Source: Neelides folsomi
Taxonomy: Eukaryota > Arthropoda > Collembola > Neelipleona > Neelidae
Reading direction: 5' to 3'
Length of the DNA stretch: 64,000 nucleotides
Assembly: GCA_034687125.1 (NCBI GenBank)
Contig: JAQGBZ010000247.1
Coordinates: 1-64,000 of the forward strand
Positions 16,976 through 27,944 of the stretch are shown one piece after another; the first letter of the stretch is position 1; each line of letters begins with the position of its first letter. A program made the position numbers and the translations under genes. The notes below the pieces were generated by a model. The model did no database searches and was not told the DNA's origin. It saw nothing but the letters and a program-made list of their open reading frames with translations.

Positions 16976-19842
16976 ATGAAAAGAAAGCCATTTAACGTCA
17001 AATTTATCGGATTTTCCTCAACTCTCGTTTTCATCTTGTTTTTCCTCTTCTTTATCATTTTTTTCACAAGTGATGGAAAATATTCTTCGGAATTCACTTC
17101 AAACGAATTCAAGATTTATGACTTTTTGAACACAAGTGATAAAATATCAGTTTTGGATAAAAATCTACAAAAATCTAAAATTGTGCAAAATAACCAAAAA
17201 ATTCAAGATTCACAAAAACTTCAAAATGAGAGGAAAAGTCAAAAAACTCCAAATGAGATAAATTTTGAAAATGTCCAAAATGAGAGAAAAATTGATAATT
17301 CCCAAAATGTGCGAAAAATTGAAAATGATCAAAATGAGAATAAAATTGAAAATCCCCCAAATGAAGAATTAATGGAAAAAAAGAAAGTTTTGAAAAACGC
17401 GGAAATAAATGGAGATTTTAACGATAGAAAGTGCAAAGTGACAATTGGGATCATTCTCTGTTCAGAGGAAAAGGACGGAGATGAATTTCCAGGACTGGGC
17501 AAAGATTTCTCGCGTCAGATCAATCAAACTATCGTTCTGCTCAAATCGATTCTCATTTCAGGGGGATTTGATCACATCTCATGTGTCAACGTCATCCTTC
17601 TCTCAAACAAATACTCCCATTATTTGAATATTAAAACAACTGTGGGGGGATGGAATCCTAGATTTAAGGATTACTTCAAAATTTCATTCGCTCCTGTCAT
17701 TTATCCTTCAGGTAGGCAACACTAAATTAATTAATTAATTTTGTTAATTAATTTTGTTATAAGGAAATAATTTTTAATTAAATTTAACTATAATCATTAA
17801 CCAATAATTATTATTGTTCTACAAATAAAGTAACCAAACTATATTTTGCCATTTAGTGGGTTGTAGATTCACAAATAATTCTAAATAATTGTTGTTGTTG
17901 TTTTCTGGGGCTGCGCCCACGTTACATAGCGTGATGCAATTCACTTAGGCCATTATATTGGCCCATTGTAAATCCCTTCTACATACAACTGATTAATCTG
18001 GGTATTCATCTTTTAATAGCTCTTGGCTGTATCTATATGGAGTTACCGCCGAAGAGTATTAGGATATCCACAAGTCTCGTGACTGCCATTATACATTGCC
18101 ACTATGAGCGACAGTCTCTCGACTTGGATATAATTAAGCATGGTAATTCAAAGAGATAAATCCAAACTTATGAGTGAGGGCAGATAGACCATTGAATACT
18201 TTGGTCCCTCAATAGATCTATCGTAGTCCTATCATGTTGGTTTTTATCTTATTAAGAAAGATTCGAAAGATTTGAATTTCATAAGGGGGACTAATTATAT
18301 GGCAAATGGTCATTGCATTGAGGCAAAGCCAAGTGCCATGCATCGCTGTTAAATGGTGTTATAATATACTATTAATGTATAAGTTGAGGAGACAGTCCCC
18401 TCCCCTTTGTTCTCCCCTTTATCCCTTACGGGTGGGTTTGAGTGTAGCCTCATTTCCCAGTTCTTGCTGGGAGAAAAAATTATCTTATTCGCCCCTGCCT
18501 CCACCAGGCTCCGAACTTCTCCCGAGGCACAGAGGGGACAATCCTTCTACCTCAACACCATTCGAGCCGCGCTCATTCTAAATAATTATGTTGAATATAT
18601 TTAATTGTTTAATGTAATTAAAATATTTAAATTGTATTTTAGATTCATTATGGATGAAAAAATTATTTCGTCCTTGTGCAACTCTCCGATTGTTCATTCC
18701 CGATTTGCTTCCTCAAGTCGATTCTTTGATTTACTTGGACACCGATATCATTTTCCTCCGTGGGATTGAAGACCTTTGGGGAGAATTTGAATCTTTTGGA
18801 AGTTCAGCATTGGGCGGAATGGCTCCGTGTCTTTTCCACTACGGGACTCAATTCAATCTCGTTCCTTTCTACGGTCCTTCCGGACTCAATGCGGGAATCA
18901 TGCTCATGAATCTTACAAGGATGAGGCAAACGGTTCTTTCGCACAAACTAACTACAATTGCTCAGATATTTAAACAAAAAATACGTCTTGCTGATCAAGT
19001 AAGAATTTACAAATTGTCCAAAATATTTTTAATGTAAAATAATAGTCAATTAAAATCTTATTAAATCTTATAAAAATAATTAAATATTAAATTCTTAATT
19101 ATTACTAGATTATTCAATTAATCTAGTATAATGTTATTTTGCGAGGTTCTGAGTTCTATTCCTTAAATTCTAAAAATTATTATTTAGAAATAATTTAATT
19201 TAATTTTTGGCATTTTATTAAACATTTATTTATATTGGAATTTTTATTAAATATTTTATTGGGACTTTTATTGATATTTATTTTTATTGGGATTTTGAAT
19301 CGTAAATGCGAATTTATCATTTTGTTGAGTGTAGTTCGAATTTTGTGTGAATTAAACCAAAGCGATTCTCCCTCACACGGTTCTTGTGTTGACAAAGGAA
19401 GAAATCAATGGAAAGATCCCTTTGTTTATTTCTCTTTCATTCACAGGACATTTTGAACATTTACTTCCACTATTTTCCTCATCATCTCCACGTTTTGAGC
19501 TGCGATTGGAACTTTCGTCCTTTCCAATGTCGCGAAGGTAGTTTTTGCGAATCGGACCAAATCGCCAGCGAAGGAATTTCCGCCCTACACGGAAACGCCT
19601 TAAGTTTTACACCAAGAGGACCAGAGAAGCTTTTCCACACAGTTTACCAAACTTATGCTAATCATCTCAATATAACCAAGGAAAAGATGGAAAGAGAAAT
19701 TTTACTTTTTCTGGACACTTTGGAGTTTAATTTGGAAGAAGCGGAGGAACACGTGCATTCGGAATGCAAAAAATATGGAGCTTTTTCAATTCTTGTTTTA
19801 AACAGGCTGCGAAAAATTGGCCAAAAAATCCAAATTGAATAA
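16976..19842 (+). CDS. GXYLT: Glucoside xylosyltransferase-like Golgi/ER glycosyltransferase (GT8), 495 aa
   Basis: Exons 16976-17711, 18643-18998 and 19447-19842 join in phase. The protein is a type II membrane protein: a short cytosolic KRK-rich start, a membrane anchor at residues 11-30, an Asn/Gln/Lys-rich stem with degenerate repeats (about 60-150), then a GT8 catalytic domain. Key motifs are WMKKLFRPCATLRLF, the metal-binding DxD in YLDTDIIFLRG (residues 278-280), GPSGLNAGIMLMNLTRM, and the family signature LADQDILNIYFHYFP with CDWNFRPFQC and ALHGN. GXYLT enzymes add xylose to O-glucose on EGF repeats such as those of Notch. I chose ATG 16976 because the upstream in-frame codon is TTG. 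The unusually long N/Q/K stem and the retroposon in intron 1 are noteworthy. A polyadenylation-type AATAAA overlaps the stop at about 19839. Confidence 0.9.
17878..17890. repeat. Left copy of 13-bp target-site duplication
   Basis: ATTCTAAATAATT, identical to 18575-18587, flanks the 684-bp insert. Confidence 0.8.
17891..18574 (-). mobile_element. 684-bp non-autonomous retroposon (SINE-like) in GXYLT intron 1
   Basis: The insert is less AT-rich than its surroundings and is bounded by a perfect 13-bp direct repeat, ATTCTAAATAATT, at 17878-17890 and 18575-18587. That is a typical target duplication of reverse-transcription-based insertion. Read on the minus strand it begins GAGCGCGGCTCGAATGG and ends in an (AAC)n tail preceded by a small GGGC/GCCC hairpin, as many LINE/SINE 3' ends do. 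No reverse-transcriptase reading frame is present; the short plus-strand frames inside (18306-18604) are chance. It may be 5'-truncated. The family is unknown. Confidence 0.7.
18575..18587. repeat. Right copy of 13-bp target-site duplication
   Basis: ATTCTAAATAATT, identical to 17878-17890. Confidence 0.8.
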
Positions 19843-20129
19843 AAACGAATATAATTTATTTCATTTAATTACATTTACTTTTAATTAATTATTAAAATTA
19901 TTTTAACTTTTAATTATAAAATTTTAATTCTTACAATCTTTAGAGAAAGATTACATAGAAAAGTGTAGGAGAAATTAAAACAATGAACTAATCAAGCTGT
20001 AGCTAAATTAATTTTTGTTAAATAATTTAAATTTTAAATAAATTAATTATTATTAACAGGGAAAAAGATAGAACTTGATTACTTTTTTAATACATAAATA
20101 TTTTATCAATAAAGAAGTATAGGAAAATT

Positions 20130-20762
20130 CTATTCTAACTTTTTCATAGGAATTCTTAATGGTAAATTGTTAGATCTCAAACTTGTAATTTCCTCTTCCA
20201 ATTCATTGAGATCTGACGAATCTTCAACAATTTTCACAATTTCGTCTTGATCTTCTTCGGCTGCTTCTGCCTTTTCTTTTTTGTATTTTCCAATAAATTT
20301 GACTGATTTATCCCAAAGCTTTGAAGGTTCGTCGATTCTTGGGATCTTTAACAATTTTCACAAAACAAACATATTTCAAATTCTTAAATATTTCATATAA
20401 TTAAAATATTAATTAAAATATCAAAATATCCTGCAGATTTTAATACACAAATAAATCATACGATACTGGCAGTAATTATACTCATTCTCATGATAGAATT
20501 AACATAAAATTACCAATATTACTATTAAAAATTTTACCTCATAATTTTGTGAGATGTAAATGCCCGCATAGACGCCAATAGCAAAAGAAAGCTATAAAAA
20601 TCATAATAAAAGAATTGAAGGAACCTTCGGATGTTTGTTATAATTAGAGGGATAGTCGGAGAATAAAAGCCGTTTCGTCCTTACAACTGCACCTACAAGG
20701 AGATGTGCCGCGATGAAGATGATGAGAATGGAATTGTAAAGATACGTCAACCACGCCCACAT
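20130..20762 (-). CDS. Short transmembrane mitochondrial protein 1 (STMP1)-like micropeptide gene
   Basis: The secure part is exon 20591-20538 (LSFAIGVYAGIYISQNYE, acceptor TTTTTATAG, donor GTAAAA) joined in phase 0 to 20345-20130, which begins IPRIDEPSKLW and ends RIPMKKLE. The joined core resembles STMP1, a mitochondrial inner-membrane micropeptide with a GxxxGxYLAQNYxIP signature. A likely first exon, 20762-20685, encodes MWAWLTYLYNSILIIFIAAH and ends at GTAAGG; it would add another hydrophobic segment and give 115 residues in all. An alternative donor at about 20629 would leave an improbably short intron, so the N-terminus is uncertain. The acidic coiled tail (EEDQDEIVK) is longer than in vertebrate STMP1, which is 47 residues. 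Confidence 0.6.
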
Positions 20763-23700
20763 ATTGGATCCAATAGATTCCCTATATACCATAAATACCA
20801 TATATATAATTATTATATTACAATTATAATCCTTATTATAATTAATATTCTTTATTATAAGAAATGATAAGAAATCTCCTCCAGGAAATCCTTATTAAAA
20901 ATGTTCAATTATTTTGTATAATAAAAACAATCATTGAAATATAATTATAATTTGGAAGATAATACACTATGCTTACTTTATTGGGATCTGGAAATTATAA
21001 TGATGTTTTATATACCAATATTGGTAAATCCAATCTTATAAGGTTTTCTTATTTTCTGGCCTACTTGGCTTTCTATTTATTATTTTTTAACAAGGCAAGT
21101 TTTTTATTTTTACAAGATGTCAATTTTGTACACACGGTGTATAAACAAAGCTCGAAAATAACAAGGGTTCATAAAGAAAAGGAAATCAATGTGTGAAATG
21201 AGAAATGAGTGGAAATCTTGTTCAGAATATTTAGAATTTTGAGCTAAAACTGTTACAATTTTGATAACAATTTTAATAAGCTCGGAAAAAGAGTCAAAGG
21301 GCAAATATAAAGTTTAAGTCAAGTTTAGTGAAGTTTAAGTTAAGTTAAGTTAAGTTTATGTGTAAAGATCAACAATTGTAAATACAATTAAAAAAGTGAG
21401 AGATTTTGAAGACGTGTGAAGAAAAGGGAGGGGAAGAATCAACAAACAACTCCTTTGGCCTTATCTTTATAATTGTTAATTTGGAAGGGAGGTTGAGGAC
21501 GGAAATAGGATTTCTATTTCCAGTCCCCCTCGACACCCGCATGAGAAAAACTCCCCCAATCGGATTCAAGGCAAATTGAATTCTCACAAACATTCACCGC
21601 AACATGGGATTCCGGATTTAACATTAGATTTAACATTAGATTTAATATTACAGTTTTACATGAAAGAAATAAAGACATTTAAGTTATATATTTTATTCTG
21701 TTTCCCTAATGATGCCAAATGATGCCAAATGGACTTTGAAGGACGAGCGCCATAATTTAATTATGAAAAACCTTTGAGTTGGGTAATTTGTAAATTAATC
21801 CAATTGTTGGGCAGAGGAACATACGAACTTCTGTATTAAAGAAACATGAAGTTGTGAATGAATAAGAAATCTTATAAATGCAAAATGATTTAACCATGCA
21901 AATTCTGACGAGAATCTGCAAATTCTAAGCAGAGTTTAATATTGAACGTGAAATATGATAACGTTTACGTACATATAGGTATGAACTTTTCTGTATATGA
22001 ATTTTTCTGAGAAGTTTTGAATTTTAATATAAAGGGAATTAAAGATGAAATGAGAAAATCCTGAACGTCAATAAAACTTCGTTTTCTTGTATCTTAATTG
22101 CAGGGAGCGGAATATAAAATGTGTTTACATTCCTTTACACAGCAAAATTCTAAATTCACAATTTCCCAAATTATGAAAGAAGTCTGAAAAATTAAAGAAA
22201 CATTCCATAACTAAATTCAATCAATTGACGCACGAGGAATTCAAATTCAAAGATCAACATTAATGTAAATTCAGTGTCTTAAAAACTTTTAATCTGTTTT
22301 TATTTTGAATCCTAAAACGTAGTTAATTTTCTGACGTCATAAATAGTAACGTTATATAGTGATTTTTCAAACAACGTCATTAAATCATTTTTCATTTTAA
22401 AAATAGTTAAATAATTAATTAGTTTGGTACTTAAAAGATAGTAAATTTTAAATGGAATTTCATTTGCTTTAAATCAAACTTTGGATTTCCCTTTTACATA
22501 TTTGTTATTTGACCTTTTAAAAATGTATTTGATTTTAAAGTTGGACAAGAATTTGTTTGCGAATTTTTGCGAATTTGGAAGAGTTTTAAATGGGAAAGTT
22601 GAAGGGAACAAATAAATAGATAAATCCTTTTAAAACTTGTTAAAGTCTACTCTTTTCCACTCCTTTAAAAAGAGTCCTTTTATATAAGAATTGAAGAGGA
22701 GAGGAAAATGTTTGGAAAGAATAAAGAAGTAAATCTTTGTATTTGCTCATCTTATTGACGTATTTGTAAAGGAAAGTTGTTCCTTTTCCTTCTGGATTTA
22801 AAAGTGGAGATTTTAAAAGCCATTTTTTACGACCGAGGTTTCTTATTTCAAATCTTTGATTCTTTATATCCCTTTCAACGAAACTGTTACTCTAACATTT
22901 CCCATTTGCTCTACTTAACGTCTGAGACTCCTTTTTAGCTTTTTTGTATCAATGTTGGAAATAGGAAAGTTATTGGAAATTCTTTCTCCTTTTATTCTAC
23001 CCTACATTCGAGATGAAAGTTTCCCAAAATGCTTCAACCTTTTATTCTCCTTTTTTATTTTTTTATATTACACTTGAACCTTTCATTTGACAATTTTCAA
23101 ATTCTTAGAATTTTTATGTATTATACATATCTGATATGTATTCAGAATACAGTATTCTCTATTAAAAGAATGTTTTACAATATGGAATGTTTATATCAAT
23201 AAATAAATATTATAAATTTGAATGATCTGAACCTTATTTACTATAATATATTCATTCATTGAAAACTAATATAAATGAGAAACATTATTTTAATTTTATA
23301 AATTAATAATTAATTATAAATACAATAGCATCAAACAAGGAGTATAGATATAAAGGTATTTGTAAAGGAGGAGAAATACAAGCTTTTTGGTTTCTATGTA
23401 ACTAACAATAAGCAATAAAATATATAAATGTATAACTAGGAGAAAAATACCAATGCTATGTATGAAAATATTTTTTAACTCTTTAAAGATCATGTTTATT
23501 TAGAGAACAAAGATCATGGTTTAAAGAATACAAAATCTCAATTCATGAACTAATAAGGAAACGATATGATTTAATAGAATAAAATTGATCAAAATTTAAC
23601 AAATAATTCAGATTATTGATTAAATAGAAATAATGAGCATGTTGGTTAAGCGTCGTACAGGATCCTGGTAAATTATTTACTGAAAATTAAAAATATAGGT

Positions 23701-23784
23701 AGTTATTAATTTGATTTTCAGACATTTTTCTCAAATAAAATAGGTTATATATTAATTATAGTTTGTAAATATTACTATTACAGA
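20763..23784. other. 3-kb intergenic region
   Basis: No supported coding or RNA gene. A frame at 21369-21593 (minus) has a possible internal donor but no partner exon. The rest is AT-rich with long T-runs. Confidence 0.45.
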
Positions 23785-24750
23785 CCTTTTAACAAATTGG
23801 ATATTTTTCTTGCGATTGAGATTTTTGTATTTCTCTTGTTTGTTCAACTGGTTGATTCGATATTTAATCCTCATCTTTGTAAAGGCCTTAACAAGATCAC
23901 GATTTGAATTTGGCATTAATTCTAGGATGGATCCAATCATTTCATTCTCGGGTCCATGGACGTTCATGTGGGAGTTAAGAAAGATCCTGGAAAATTTTTC
24001 CATTTGGAGAACTTGGTTAAAAATTTCTTTCTTGGGTAGCTACAAACTTCCTCATGATAATTTCTCAATCCATCCTGTTTTTTGTTTCAATGAAACGGAA
24101 TCTGTTGGAACTCCGAAAACTCCTTTCCATCGTTTCTTTAAAACCAACGCAAGGTATCCGGCGAAGTATTTTAAAATATCGTGTTCTTCTTCAGACACTT
24201 TATCGGGAAAATTTCTGATAATCGACTCATTGGCACAATTCGACTTTCATTTTGAACTTCGACGCTTCCACTCAAAAGTTTTGTGCTTACGTAACTTATG
24301 TCCCCTTCAAATTCAGAATTTGTTTCTTGGCGGCTTGACTTTTGATCCGACTAAAATCATTTTAAGAGTCTGAAATCAACTGGCGATGGCAACGTATTTG
24401 TCGTTCCACCACAAGCCCGGATAGAGGAGAATAAGCTTTCAAGGCAATCTTAGTTTAGGAGGCTTGTTAAAATGTATGATATTCCAAAACATTTTGAAAG
24501 GTCATCGTAAAGTTCAGTTAAAGAAGTCAGTGAGACAATGTAGCCAATTTGAAACGGCATTAATGATGTTTTCAATTTGTTTTTAAAACAAAACCGCATA
24601 TTTTTCACATATTTTAGAAATTCATTGATTACTCTGGTTTCTCATGAAAGAATCCAAAGCCAGATTTAAATTTTTGAGAATCCTTTGGAATTCGGGAATT
24701 GAGAATATTAAAAGAATCGTTCACTGTGTCAATGAATCACTCTGAAAGCC
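23785..24750 (-). pseudogene. Relic of a P-element/THAP9-like DNA transposase (C-terminal part)
   Basis: On the minus strand, conserved blocks occur in the right order but with stops and frame changes. From 24750 down: NDSFNILNSRIPKDS; FLKYVKNMRF; ILTSLLN-stop-DCLESLF followed by SSIRACGG and the PSPVDFRLLK block; ILKYFAGYLA; WIEKLS-stop; and finally a block ending KMRIKYRINQLN. The (Q)DCLExLFxxIRxxGG and ILxYxxGYxxxxL blocks are typical of the RNase-H-like/insertion domain C-terminus of P/THAP9 transposases. At least four stops and one frameshift show it is dead. The THAP zinc finger and the element ends were not found. A 187-codon plus-strand frame at 23810-24373 is a shadow of this relic. 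Confidence 0.75.
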
Positions 24751-25120
24751 CGTCTCAAACACAAATACACAAATCCGTGCTTAATAAGCTATAAACAATT
24801 AGTTAAAAATAAAACGATTTATGCGAATTAAATTCCAATTAACTATATACCAACTATATACCAATATGTATAATTTGACAGTGAAGTTAAATAAACCTTA
24901 ATTAAATTAACAATTGAATTCAATACTTAGTTAAAATTATTTATTTTTCATTAAATTGAACGTTTCTTATAGATTGAATGATAATAAACTTTACTTTCTT
25001 ACACTTATAGTAATATTAAGAACCAAATTTCAAATTCCTGTCTAATAATAATTAATCATTAAGAAAATTAAGATACTTTACATGGCCATGGGTGAAAAAC
25101 AATATCAGCATCATTTGGAA

Positions 25121-26743
25121 CTAATGAGATGGAGGCGAATCGGTAAAATAACCTTCTGATGGAGGATTTTCCTGGTTAGGTGGTGATTCTTCGTGGTTAG
25201 GTGGTGATTCTTCAAACTCCAATCCGTTTAATATAAAATTTAAATGAGGTTGTAAGACTCCATTACCCAAATTACCTCCCATATTTTGAATAAGGTCTTC
25301 AGCTTGTATATCTTGGATAAATTGGAAGATCTCTTCCGCTTCAGCTCTAACTTGTTGAAGGGGCTCCTCAGGAGGTTGCGGTTCCTCGACTACATACACA
25401 TTTTCCATGGCCTCTCCTTCCTCCAAACCCATCTTGGGGCTTCTACAAAAAACAAAATTAGAATTATAAATAAAACAGTTTGAATTAATATTAAAATCTT
25501 CCTTATTAAGTTATATACTTTTGTAAAATATTCTATAATACAGACCTATTCAAAAGTCGGTCTTTTTTTCTTTTAAATTTCTGGTTTAATTAAAGAAAAA
25601 TATATACACTTACTTATGTGACGGATCCTCACCCGGCATTCCCTCAAGCATCTCAATTCTGCGTTTAAGTCGAGTTATCTCCTCCGCATCGGCCTGGCTT
25701 TTCTCCTGAAGTCGTTTGACCTTTTCCTCAAGGCGCCGATTCGCCTCGGCAAAGGACCTTTTCAAAAAATTTTAATAAAATTGAATTAATTATTTTAAAT
25801 ATTATGGAAATTGGAGTAGATAACTGACGGAAAAACCAATTAAATGACTAAATTAAAGGCAAACACAAGACTAACTAACTCTTGATGATTTGACGTTGAG
25901 GGCTGCTCTTTATTATTAATTTCTCCTCTTTCAATCGCAACCTCATTTTCTAAAATTGTGCTCTCTCTCCCGTCATCGCTTTCACTCTTTGACATTTTCA
26001 ATAATAATAAAAATATTTAATAATAATAAAATGATTTTAAAGTTGAATAAGTTAACTAGATTTAAAAATGAGTCAAAAAGTATAAAATCGAACGGGGAAT
26101 GAATTAAATTTAAGTAAAGAAGAAGTATATTGAACATTCCACTGGGTAAAAATATGTAATATAGCCATTGAACCTCAAAATCCTACTAGTGGGAAAAATA
26201 TTTATTTATAATTGTTGTTCTCAATGTTCATTAGGGTTCATTTTTATATTGGAAAATATTGGGATTAGGGAAGAATAATTTAATCTTTCCGCATCTTTCT
26301 AATGTTCTAAGGATTTTCTCAATTTTAATCCTCAACTTATTTTAATATTTTATAAAACAACCAGTGATGATTAACTATGATGGCATAAATAATCTTCCAC
26401 ATATATTCCGAAAGGGAAAAATGTTTGTTTACCTCAATCCTCTTGTGTTTTTTACACATGATGTAATTGAACTATTATTATTTATTTAAGAGTAAAAACT
26501 ACATATATTATACTTCAAAGTTGTGTTCCAATAACACTAGCTAATTCATTATGAAGTATTTTGCAATGGAATTATAATTTATTTTATTCCATAGTTTTCT
26601 AATGCAAAACCATATGCAACTGTTAAGAAAAAAAGATTATTCGCCAATTAAAGTTAAAATTTAACTCACCTTTGAAGGATCCTTTTCCGCAAATCATTAT
26701 GAAGTGGTTTATTAAATATATTATTTCTTTTACGATCCGGCAT
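25121..26743 (-). CDS. Leucine-zipper (bZIP-like) protein with two alternative first exons
   Basis: The common exons are 25757-25614 and 25442-25121. Two upstream exons both end in phase 2 and splice equally well to 25757. Exon 1a (25995-25880) is acidic, starting MSKSESDDGRES, and gives 193 residues. Exon 1b (26743-26670) is basic, MPDRKRNNIFNKP ending LRKRILQ, and gives 179 residues. The shared region SFAEANRRLEEKVKRLQEK continues into a leucine heptad (L-L-D-L-L at seven-residue spacing) ending RRIEMLEG. The C-terminus is acidic and Pro-rich, with repeats of EESPPNHEESPPNQ type, like an activation domain. With exon 1b, QRSFAEANRR lies where a bZIP has its NxxAAxxSR signature, but the key Asn is Gln, so DNA binding is doubtful. 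It may otherwise be a plain coiled-coil protein. Splice sites are good: GTTAGT, GTAAGT and GTGAGT. Confidence 0.68.
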
Positions 26744-27944
26744 AATTAAGAAGACTCGCAATTGATAATTTCACAATTAGTAATAAAACCAAATTAAATG
26801 TTTTAATTGAATTTAATTCGGGAATTTAAGAAATTGGCCCAGAAATAGCAATAGAAATAATTGGAATTCAAAATCCTCCTTCCCTCTCCATTTTCCATTC
26901 AATGTAGGCCTTCTTTCTCAAAATTCTCTTCTTTCCCCAACTCAATAACAAAGAAAATATAGAAGTTCAATTTTTTGTAAATACTAAACTTGACATATTT
27001 TGCATAACCAACTTAATTTTATTCGAATTCAACAATATTGATTTATATAGATTTAATATAAAATTCAATTTCTCCCATTATTTTTAAGCTTAATTGGGTT
27101 TTAATTAAATATCGATTTCCTATTCTTATGCATGCGTTTTTTCATGTATTCCATTCAAATTGTATAAGATCGCTTATTAAGCTTAATTGTTAATGTAAAG
27201 TTATTTTTATTTCAATTATATTATTATATTTGATATGCAAATGATTTTTATTTCAAAATCTCCTTACTTTTAAAGCTTTAATTCATGTTTTGTACAGTTG
27301 AATTTATCAAATAATCAAATTATTCGAATGGCTCAAATATTTCAAATCCTCGCAGCATTTAAACCCATATAGAACTCTTCTGAAAGATGACAATTGAAAA
27401 GATTAAACAATTTCAATTAAAAGTTAAAGAAACTCGTTCAAAAGTAGGGAGATTTGTAATTAAAAATGTCTTTTGGATAAATAAAATGCGTAGATTTCAA
27501 ATGTATATATCAATTTACCGTAAAAACATTTTATTAATTAAGATCCATTATAATTATTTCATCTTAAGAATAATTGGATGCAAAATTATAGGAAATCTGG
27601 AATTAGTTAATCCCATTTAACTTTTCAAATTGTAGGGACATTTTCGATCCATAGTTTTTCCATAAATTTGAACCAATCGATTATGTAGAAATCGAAAAAT
27701 TAACTTGCTTATAATAATTATTTCAAAGTTATGAGTTTTATAATAATATTAAATTAAAGATATTCAGGATTCGAGAATTCAAGAACTTAATTAAGATATA
27801 AGATAATACATAAAAATTCAATCAAACTGATTTTATTAACAACAGTCACCAGATCGTGTGGTTGGATAAACGACAAATAATTATTCATTTATGAGATTAA
27901 CAACGATTGATCATTAATTACAGATCAACGTATTTTAATTGCAT
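26744..27944. other. Intergenic
   Basis: AT-rich, with no supported gene. A 77-codon plus-strand frame at 27387-27620 is Ile/Lys/Asn-rich and has no supporting signal. Confidence 0.4.

Noticed and set aside
18306-18604. Two plus-strand frames inside the GXYLT intron
   Set aside because: They lie within the 684-bp retroposon and cross its right target duplication; no protein family seen.
23810-24373. 187-codon plus-strand open frame
   Set aside because: It is the antisense shadow of the transposase relic, whose minus-strand blocks match a known family.
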